A stretch of DNA of 6,797 bases from CAYVQU01 sp964453155 (GTDB lineage Bacteria > Chloroflexota > Anaerolineae > Anaerolineales > UBA11858). The DNA is taken from positions 1 through 6,797 of the forward strand of contig CAYVQU010000239.1 in NCBI GenBank assembly GCA_964453155.1, written 5' to 3'. Position numbers and translations under genes: made by a program. A model generated the notes under the pieces. The model saw only the letters and a list, made by a program, of their open reading frames with translations. It ran no database searches and was not told where the DNA came from. This document shows, in pieces, positions 1 through 6,200 of the stretch; position 1 is the first letter of the stretch; each line of letters starts with the position of its first letter.

Positions 1-403
1 CCGGAGAGAGGTGGTCGATTTCAAAAGACCTTGGATCATCATTTGGTAATGCCGGAGTTAGCGTTGGCACGCGCGAAGTGCTGGTGGGGGTTGCTGAAGG
101 CGTGGGGGTGCTTGAAATTGTGGGTGAGAGGGAAGGTAGTGGGGTAACCGAAGCTTCTTGCGTTTGAGAAGGTAAGGGGGTGGTCGATTGGGTTGGTGTT
201 TCGGTTGGGGGTCCCAGGGCTTCTCGAATTGCTTGCTGCAACGTGGTTGTTAAATTGGGGGTTGGGGTGACAATAATGGCTGGGCTAGTGATCTCATAGA
301 CGAGATAAATTAGTCCAATCAAAATTAATACAGCCATCAACCAATAAACGCGCTGCCATAGCGAGCGCATGGTAATTTTGGTGGGTGGCTGAGGGCTGGT
401 CAT
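1..403 (-). CDS. Membrane-anchored protein with Thr/Pro-rich linker, N-terminal part only (runs off left edge)
   Basis: An uninterrupted frame reads leftwards for 134 codons from ATG at 403 and leaves the window, so only the N-terminus is seen. Residues 1-19 are polar with Arg13 and Arg18; residues about 20-37 (VYWLMAVLILIGLIYLVY) form one strong transmembrane segment. Residues about 41-120 are dominated by Thr, Pro and Ser, with patterns such as TPTPSATPTSTS. This predicts a short cytoplasmic tail, a single membrane anchor and a flexible extracellular stalk before a domain beyond the edge. The domain, and so the function, cannot be named. The start is uncertain: neither ATG 403 nor the internal ATG at 370 has a clear Shine-Dalgarno, and I chose 403 because it is the longest reading. 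The aldolase gene ends 46 bp upstream on the same strand, so co-transcription is possible. The open frame is seen; the topology is inferred. Confidence 0.7.
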   Translation of the reverse strand, partial: MTSPQPPTKITMRSLWQRVYWLMAVLILIGLIYLVYEITSPAIIVTPTPNLTTTLQQAIREALGPPTETPTQSTTPLPSQTQEASVTPLPSLSPTISSTPTPSATPTSTSRVPTLTPALPNDDPRSFEIDHLSP

Positions 404-441
404 AAGATTTGGCCGGTATTGCTACGGAATTCTAAGCGGGC

Positions 442-458
442 GAATCATATCATGATTC
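442..458. repeat. Short inverted repeat over the aldolase stop codon
   Basis: GAATCAT (442-448) and ATGATTC (452-458) are perfect 7-bp inverted arms around a 3-bp centre (ATC). The site covers the aldolase stop codon (450-452, minus strand) and its last codons. No T-run follows on the minus strand, so it is not a typical intrinsic terminator. It could be a protein-binding dyad ahead of the downstream membrane-protein gene, or chance in AT-rich sequence. Confidence 0.3.
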
Positions 459-1370
459 ATATTGATTTATGATTGCCAGCATTTCCTGGTATCCCTGTTC
501 CGTTTTTTCAGCGGATAACGGCTCCAAGGGGAGTTTAACAGCCCAGTGGGGAAAACCGTGCCTCCGAGCTACAAAGGATTTAACACTGGGGGCAAATGGG
601 GCATATTTCTTTAGGATGTTGCGTTGTGCGGCGATGAATTTTTCGGCTAAGGGGGTAGATTGACCCTTCTGATGGGCATCCCATATTTCCCGTAATTGGG
701 GGGAATGCAAATTTGCCATCGCCGTGATACATCCAGAAGCACCCCATTTTAGGCCGGCGGCAAGGAATCGATCATTCCCGACAAAAGAGACAAAATTGGA
801 GTCCAAAACTTTAGAAATGAGCCGGGTGTACTCGGCCTCTGCAGTTGAATCTTTGATCCCGATAAAATGATCGGGATGGGAGGTTCGTAAAGCCCGTAAA
901 ACATCTAATGGAATTGGAACCCCTGCTTGAGCCGGGAAATGGTACCCAATTAAATAACCTTCAGTTGGGATCGCAGTTTGGATCAAGTTTTGGTACCAGT
1001 CAAAAACTCCAGCGTTTCCAGCCTGGTGAAAATAGTATGGGGGCAAAACAACTGCCGCCGAAAATCCCAAATCGAAGGCAAATTTTGTGATTTCTGCGGT
1101 TTGGGTCAGACTAGGAGTACCGGTTCCTGCCAGCAATCGAAAATCAGGATGCTCTTCCCAAACCCGGGTGCCAGCCGTGAAGATCTGCTTTCGTTCAGCA
1201 TCACTAAAAGAAGGTCCTTCTCCAGTCGTGCCCAATAGAAGCGCCCCATGACACCCCCGTTGCGCCAAAAAGCTTAAATATTCTGGAATGGAATCCAGGT
1301 CAATCGATTGATCAGGGTGAATGGGGGTGATCGCGGCAGCGTATACCCCAGCAAGAGGGTGGTTTGTCAT
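450..1370 (-). CDS. DHDPS/N-acetylneuraminate lyase family class I aldolase
   Basis: This 306-residue protein is a TIM-barrel Schiff-base aldolase, the usual length for the family, which makes or cleaves bonds to pyruvate-type 2-keto acids in the cytoplasm. Visible landmarks are GTTGEG at 47-52 (the Thr pair is 48-49), the Tyr-rich LPPYYF at 109-114, YHFP at 143-146 with the catalytic Tyr143, and GIKDST at 171-176 with Schiff-base Lys173. A glycine-rich loop, GASGCITAMAN, lies at 210-220. In true dihydrodipicolinate synthase the segment after the catalytic Tyr carries an Arg (Arg138 in E. coli) that binds the substrate carboxylate. Here that segment reads YHFPAQAG, with Gln148 at the Arg position. 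A lysine-biosynthesis role is therefore doubtful, and an aldolase for another keto acid or sugar acid is more likely; the substrate is unknown. The ATG start is supported by GGAG six bases upstream (1377-1380, minus). No dap genes lie nearby. Confidence 0.92.
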   Translation of the reverse strand: MTNHPLAGVYAAAITPIHPDQSIDLDSIPEYLSFLAQRGCHGALLLGTTGEGPSFSDAERKQIFTAGTRVWEEHPDFRLLAGTGTPSLTQTAEITKFAFDLGFSAAVVLPPYYFHQAGNAGVFDWYQNLIQTAIPTEGYLIGYHFPAQAGVPIPLDVLRALRTSHPDHFIGIKDSTAEAEYTRLISKVLDSNFVSFVGNDRFLAAGLKWGASGCITAMANLHSPQLREIWDAHQKGQSTPLAEKFIAAQRNILKKYAPFAPSVKSFVARRHGFPHWAVKLPLEPLSAEKTEQGYQEMLAIINQYES

Positions 1371-1376
1371 GGTTTA

Positions 1377-1380
1377 CTCC
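1377..1380 (-). promoter_or_regulatory. Ribosome binding site of the aldolase gene
   Basis: On the minus strand GGAG (within TTGGAG) lies six bases before the ATG at 1370. It is the clearest Shine-Dalgarno in the window and fixes the aldolase start. Confidence 0.7.
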
Positions 1381-1415
1381 AACTCGTGGCTACTTCTTAT
1401 GATGGGAATTCCAGA

Positions 1416-1421
1416 TATAAT
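1416..1421 (+). promoter_or_regulatory. Possible -10 element (TATAAT) for rightward transcription
   Basis: TATAAT matches the sigma-70 -10 consensus exactly and lies in the non-coding gap to the right of the aldolase start. The hexamer 17 bp upstream (CTTCTT) is a poor -35 and there is no TG extension, so the promoter is tentative. If real, transcription would begin near 1428 and enter the small ORF at 1449, and perhaps the binding-protein gene. Confidence 0.3.
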
Positions 1422-1448
1422 ACGTTCGACATTAACGGAATATCCCAG

Positions 1449-1715
1449 ATGTGCAGATTATATTTACTGACTCTAATATTACAGCGCAAGGTTGAAAAAA
1501 TCGTGAGCAACCCAGACCCCAGGGGTTTTCGGAGACTGCTTTACACTCTGGCTGCGATGCTATTGACGATTCTGATCATTGAACAATCCCTGGAAACCCC
1601 TGGGGTCTCCGACTTTGCGCACGAATACTCAGTAGTTTTCGGAAAATCTCATGAGATAGAAATCAAGCTCAAACCGAAAACTGCTCAGGCGGTGCGGCTA
1701 ATCTTGCCAGCATAA
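1449..1715 (+). CDS. Hypothetical 88-residue membrane-anchored protein, possibly the truncated start of an exported protein
   Basis: I do not recognise this as a complete family. From ATG 1449 the product has a basic N-terminus, then the arginine-flanked hydrophobic segment RRLLYTLAAMLLTILII (residues about 28-44), which looks like a signal anchor. A short exported part containing HEYSVVFGKSHEIEIKLKPK (59-78) follows. That part has the look of the first beta strands of a larger surface domain, and the frame stops abruptly at TAA 1713-1715. GGAA at 1437-1440 is a weak ribosome site; GTG at 1503 is an alternative start giving 70 residues and keeping the anchor. The frame stays open upstream to 1308, but that part is antisense to the aldolase and is not credible. 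A strong inverted repeat lies inside the ORF. It may be a small membrane protein, a decayed gene remnant, or non-coding. Confidence 0.35.
   Translation: MCRLYLLTLILQRKVEKIVSNPDPRGFRRLLYTLAAMLLTILIIEQSLETPGVSDFAHEYSVVFGKSHEIEIKLKPKTAQAVRLILPA
1514..1608. repeat. 15-bp perfect inverted repeat, arms 1514-1528 and 1594-1608
   Basis: AGACCCCAGGGGTTT at 1514-1528 is the exact reverse complement of AAACCCCTGGGGTCT at 1594-1608, with 65 bases between. Each arm also contains a near-palindrome, ACCCCNGGGGT (1516-1526 and 1596-1606, centres 80 bp apart). The pair can therefore be read either as stem arms or as two copies of one dyad binding site. TCGGAGAC (1529-1536) can alternatively pair with GTCTCCGA (1605-1612), which overlaps the second arm, so two exclusive foldings exist. 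No convincing target duplication flanks the pair. A role in RNA folding, protein binding or as a tiny mobile remnant is inference. Confidence 0.6.
1646..1657. repeat. 12-bp perfect palindrome
   Basis: ATCTCATGAGAT is perfectly self-complementary with no spacer. It lies in the 3' third of the small ORF, just after the small hairpin-like TTTTCGGAAAA. It could be an operator half of the inverted-repeat-rich region upstream of the binding-protein gene, or chance. Confidence 0.35.
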
Positions 1716-1737
1716 TTCCAACTAATAAACCGCACCG
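1690..1737. repeat. 8-bp GC-rich inverted repeat around the end of the small ORF
   Basis: CGGTGCGG (1690-1697) pairs perfectly with CCGCACCG (1730-1737) across a 32-base loop that contains the small ORF stop codon. The loop is long and no T-run follows, so it is a poor intrinsic terminator. It may be a transcript-end structure or part of the leader of the gene starting at 1779. Confidence 0.3.
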
Positions 1738-1778
1738 TACTCAATTGTAAATGATTGCCTTAGAAGTTGACAGGTTAG

Positions 1779-3179
1779 ATGATTCCAAATCTATTGAAAC
1801 CCACATCACCCCGGCTGCGGATTGATCTGCAATTTCAAACCACCGTTAAGATTGTGCTCTGGTGGCTGATTGCAGCCAGTATTCTTTTCGGCTGCAATTT
1901 CCCGGGAAGCGCCAGCCAGCCCCCTGGTGAGGCTGAAGCTCTGCAACCAATTCTCACGGTTGCTGTTACGCCTTCTCCCACCCCGATCCGTAGTGATCAA
2001 TTGCCCAATTTCGCAACGCCCATCACACCAGACCAGACTGATTCTACAACCGCAACGCACATCGTTCTATGGCATGGCCTAACCGGGGGGGAGTTTTTGA
2101 CCTTATATGAAATTACCAGCGCTTTTCAGGAGCAATATCCTGATCTTCAGATTTCTTTAAGATATTTCCCATATGACGATTTATTTTCGGCCTTTGCGGC
2201 TGCCCCAGTTCAATCGAATAAGGTTCAACTATTGTTGGGGCCTCATCAATGGGGACCCGAATTATTCTCAACTGGGACAAGCGCGGATATCTCCAGTTAT
2301 CCCCCACCAGAATTGTTGGCCCACCTCAACGCTCCCGCCCTAAAAAACCTGGAATATCAGAATGCCCTCGTCGGTTTGCCCGTTTCATTACGGGGGATAG
2401 TAATGTGGCGAAATCAAGTGCTTTTTCCAACCGCACCCCTCACCCTGGAACAAATGCGCTCTATGGTTCAGAATGAAACCCCCAGCACGACCGTCGGTAC
2501 TTACTTGGATCGCGGTCTGATATATGCGCTACCGCATCTCGGAGCTTGTCAGGGATCTCTGATGACGGCAATTGGAAACCCGGCTTTTAACTCCCCAGCC
2601 GGTCTTTGCTGGCTAGATTTGCTGCATTCTTTTTCAGAAATGGGACCGACCACGGTGAATACAGATGATGATTTGGCGCAATTTATGGCGGGGCGGGTGG
2701 GTTTTATATTTGAAGATATCCGGTTGCTCCCTCAAATTGTGACTGCCCTCGGCACTGATAGCGTAATTGATCCCTGGCCGCGGGTTGGAAATCAGCAATT
2801 GTCAGGGTATGTGGGGAGTCAGAGCATCTATTTGCAGTCCAACCTTTCTTTGACGGGCGAGGCTGCCGGATGGAAATTGATGGATTTCTTTCTTTCTCCC
2901 CAGGCTCAAATGATATTAACTGCCGCTAACCAGATTCCGGCTCGAACCGATTTGACAATATCTGAGCCTCTGATTTTCCAGGCTGTTACCGCGTTAGCCG
3001 CTGGCACCCCCGCGCCTCACCAATTCGAAATTGATTTGTACTGGCCTTTTCTCCAGGTAGCACTGGATAACGCCCTATACCACCAAGCTGATCCTAGTTT
3101 GGTCCTCCAAACAGCTCACGATGAAATTACAGCCGAAATCCACCGGATCAATTTGGAAAAGGATGAATCCCTAGAATAA
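1779..3179 (+). CDS. Extracellular solute-binding protein (family 1, sugar type), lipoprotein
   Basis: This 466-residue protein resembles the periplasmic/lipoprotein receptors of ABC sugar importers. A basic N-region (Lys7, Arg12, Arg14, Lys24) precedes the hydrophobic stretch 25-37 and a lipobox LFGC, giving Cys39 as the likely lipidated residue. A flexible Thr/Pro/Ser linker (about 41-92) follows. Family landmarks come in the expected order: IVLWHGLTGGE (95-105), FQEQYPDLQI (116-125), GLPVSLRGIVMWRNQVLF (199-216), FMAGRVGFIFED (302-313), FFLSPQAQ (370-377) with IPARTD (386-391), and a C-terminal YWPFLQVALDNAL (421-433). Cys257 and Cys277 are the only other cysteines and could form a disulfide outside the cell. 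ATG 1779 has only a weak AGG four bases upstream, but no later start keeps a charged signal peptide. No permease or ATPase gene is present on either side; 113 bp downstream begins the cyclase gene. The ligand cannot be read from sequence. Confidence 0.85.
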   Translation: MIPNLLKPTSPRLRIDLQFQTTVKIVLWWLIAASILFGCNFPGSASQPPGEAEALQPILTVAVTPSPTPIRSDQLPNFATPITPDQTDSTTATHIVLWHGLTGGEFLTLYEITSAFQEQYPDLQISLRYFPYDDLFSAFAAAPVQSNKVQLLLGPHQWGPELFSTGTSADISSYPPPELLAHLNAPALKNLEYQNALVGLPVSLRGIVMWRNQVLFPTAPLTLEQMRSMVQNETPSTTVGTYLDRGLIYALPHLGACQGSLMTAIGNPAFNSPAGLCWLDLLHSFSEMGPTTVNTDDDLAQFMAGRVGFIFEDIRLLPQIVTALGTDSVIDPWPRVGNQQLSGYVGSQSIYLQSNLSLTGEAAGWKLMDFFLSPQAQMILTAANQIPARTDLTISEPLIFQAVTALAAGTPAPHQFEIDLYWPFLQVALDNALYHQADPSLVLQTAHDEITAEIHRINLEKDESLE

Positions 3180-3218
3180 TTTTCAATTCCTGAGTTCAAC
3201 GAAACAATCATTATAAAA

Positions 3219-3236
3219 AATTACAAATCTGTAATT
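3219..3236. promoter_or_regulatory. Candidate operator: 18-bp dyad upstream of the cyclase gene
   Basis: AATTACA (3219-3225) and TGTAATT (3230-3236) are perfect 7-bp inverted arms around AATC. No T-run follows, so it is not terminator-like. It lies between two same-strand genes, about 34 bp before the candidate -10 of the cyclase gene, a place suited to an activator or repressor. The TTACA-N4-TGTAA form is a generic dyad and does not match the CRP consensus (TGTGA-N6-TCACA). Confidence 0.35.
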
Positions 3237-3266
3237 GAAGCTACAATAGCCCTCATCACTGGCTTG

Positions 3267-3275
3267 TGTTATATT
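3267..3275 (+). promoter_or_regulatory. Candidate extended -10 promoter of the cyclase gene
   Basis: TGTTATATT fits the extended -10 form TG-N-TATAAT with one mismatch in the hexamer (TATATT, 3270-3275). No good -35 is seen. The predicted transcription start is near 3282, which would leave the in-frame starts at 3266 and 3281 outside the message and favour ATG 3293 with a very short leader. Confidence 0.35.
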
Positions 3276-3292
3276 CTTTAATGAGTGTAACC

Positions 3293-6200
3293 ATGACCCC
3301 AATATGTAGTCAGTGCGGTTTTGAAAATCCTCCCCAAATGAAATTTTGTGGGAACTGCGGATCACGACTGGATGTCGCCGATTCACGTTCGGCCGCGCAA
3401 CCAAAACCGGCTCCAATTGCGCCCCAACAAGTCGGAGAACTGGTTGGCTCCGACCTGATGGCGCGCTTTCAACAAGCTGGTTTGCAGGCTGCCGGTCAAC
3501 GGCGGAATGTTACTGTACTGTTTGCCGACCTGGCGGATTATACCCATCTCTCTGCCAAAATTGATCCCGAAGATTTATACGAAATCATTCAGCAATTTAT
3601 CAAAATGCTGGCCAACATGGTTTATAAATATGACGGCATGGTGGATAAGTTTATTGGGGATGGTTTGATGGCCCTCTTTGGGGCTCCTATCGCCCATGAA
3701 AATAATGCCGAACGCGCCCTCCATGCCGCCCTGGATATGCAGGCGGGTTTGAATGCGCTTAACCAATCGATCACAGCTCAATTTGGGGTGGAATTAGAGA
3801 TGCATATTGGTCTCAATAGCGGGGTTGTAATTGTGGGCAGTATGGGTTCAGATATGTTGATGGATTACACTGCAATTGGCGAAACCGTCAACATGGCCCA
3901 ACGCCTGGACGCGGTTGCGGGAACCGGAAATATATTGGTGAGTGAGAGTGTTTTTCGCCAAACCCAACGACTCTTCAATTTTGAAATTCGCCCCAACTTA
4001 GACTTGAAAGGGGTAAGCGGACAGGTCACCGGTTATCAACTGATTGCCGAAAAAACGACCCCAGCAGCGGTCCGCGGCCTGGAAGGGCTCCGGGCCCCTA
4101 TGATTGGTCGTCAGTCTGAGCTTCAAAAACTGGCAGCCGCCGTCGAAACATTAAGCAGCCAGAAAACCGGAAAATTTGTGCTTATTCGCGGTGAGGCTGG
4201 TATTGGAAAGAGCCGCTTAATCGCAGAACTTAAAGCTGAAGTAGAGGGGCTGCCGGTCAAAATTCTAGCAGGCCAGAGTTTGACCTACCGCCGCTCCGTA
4301 GCCTATTGGATATTTCAGGAAGTCATTCGCGATTTTCTCGGAATCACTTCCGGGATGTCAGACGCCCAAATAAAGCAACGCTTGAATGACAAAGTTTCCA
4401 CGTCTTTAGGCGTTGGGAACGCGGTCTTAACCGCTTACTTAGAATACATGCTGGCCTTGGAGCTATCTGATCCAACCGCAGCCGAACGCTTGGCTCTCTT
4501 AGACCCCAATCAATTACGTCAGCAAATATTTATTTCAGTTCATTTGTTATTAGCGACTGAAGCTGAGAAACAGCCCCTAGTGATCATTTTGGATGATTTA
4601 CACTGGGCGGATGATGTCTCTTTGGAATTATTGCGGTTCATGCTCGATGATGTTAAGCAATTACCTTTACTTATTTGTGGGATAACGCGTCCTTTCGACT
4701 CTGGGCTTTTATTGACCATAGAAGACCAGGCTCAACAACGTCTCGAGAACGATTATATTGATATTCGCCTAAAAAGCCTGGAGACAGACCAAAGCGAACT
4801 GCTCCTCCACAACTTGCTCACAATCAGTGACTTTCCAGCTTCTTTACGAGCTCAAATCATCCAACGGGCGAATGGCGTTCCCTTTTATTTAGAAGAAATC
4901 TTGCGGATGCTGATCGATGATGAAGTCCTGTTTTTTGAGAACAACCAGTGGGTCATAAATCCGCAGGCCGATTTGTCCAATTTAGGGGTGCCTGAAAACC
5001 TGCAAGCCTTAATCCTGACTCGTTTTGATCATCTGGCCCCTGAATTTCGAGAGATACTCCAGGTCGCGGCGGTAATCGGCCGAGAATTTGATTTGAGAGT
5101 GGTATCGGTAATTTTGAAACGCTCCAACACCGAATTACAAGAGTTGGTCGCCCAATTGGTGGCCCGCGCATTTGTATTCCAAACCACGAGTGAATCAACA
5201 ACCTCTTTCTCCTTCCGGCATGTATTGACTTCCGATGCCATTTACAGCACCCTATTGCGGCGTGAACGGGCTAAGTTACATGGTCTCATAGGGACTGCCA
5301 TCGAAGATTTGTATCCTAACCGGATTAACGAAAATCTGTATTTGTTAGCTCGGCACTTTTCCTGGAGTAAAAACCTTGAAAAAGCACTTCACTATCAACT
5401 TCTCGCAGGACAACGAGCCGCCCGGGATTATCTAAATGAGCAGGCGCAAACATATTTTGAGCAAGCCGTAGATAATTTGACTAAGGTGGACCATTTACCT
5501 GCCCAGGCTATTCAGGCTTTCACCGGATTGGGTGATGTATTGGTTTTTGTGGGAGAATATGATGCCGCCCGGGAATACTTCAAAAAAGCAGAAGCACTGG
5601 TCGATATTAGTGATGCCGTCTCGGTCCAGACTTATATTATGTTGCGCCGAAAAATTGGCACAACCTTTGAGCGGCAGGGCAATTTTGATCGGGCCTTGGC
5701 GTATTTAGGCACGGCCCAGCAGTTTGCCCAAGAAACCTCTTTACCATTACAAATCGAAAGAGCCAAAAATCTCAATGACATTGGCTGGATCCATTTTCGA
5801 AAGGGTAACTTAGAGCTGGCGGAAACCAGCTTGCAGACAGCCCTAGAATTGGTTCGTAGTACGTCTCAATACGCCGTGATTGCCTCCATTTACAATCGCT
5901 TGGGCGGAGTCTATTATCAAAAAGACGATCTTGAAAATGCTCACCATTACGTGCGCCGGAGTTTGATATTACGGGAAGAAATTGGGGATATTGGTGAGGT
6001 GGCCCGTTCTTATAATAATTTAGGATTGCTGGGTTGGAAGCGGGGCGATTGGGACGAAGCGTTGGAGAATTTTTCCCGCAGTATTACCCTGAATCAAACC
6101 CTCGGCGATGTCGAAGCCACGATTTTCCTGCATATGAACACGGGCCTACTGCTTACCGATAAAGGGGATTTGATGGCCGCTCAGCAGCACCTCGACGAGA

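Noticed and set aside
908..1238. Plus-strand ORFs of 60 and 86 codons inside the aldolase region
   Set aside because: They are antisense shadows of a conserved enzyme gene with all its motifs in the minus frame.
1308..1448. Upstream extension of the small plus-strand ORF
   Set aside because: Its first part is antisense to the N-terminus of the well-supported aldolase gene and crosses the aldolase ribosome site.
1767..1795. TTGACA (1767-1772) with TCTATT 17 bp downstream, a possible promoter at the start of the binding-protein gene
   Set aside because: It would start transcription after the ATG at 1779, and no later in-frame start keeps a charged signal peptide before the lipobox. The -10 is only 4/6, so it is probably chance.
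3183..3416. Minus-strand 77-codon ORF across the spacer and the cyclase start
   Set aside because: It overlaps the zinc-ribbon coding sequence on the opposite strand, and its translation shows no recognisable domain or start signal.
4953..5241. Minus-strand ORFs of 82 and 70 codons inside the ATPase region
   Set aside because: They are antisense to conserved ATPase-domain coding sequence and have no independent support.
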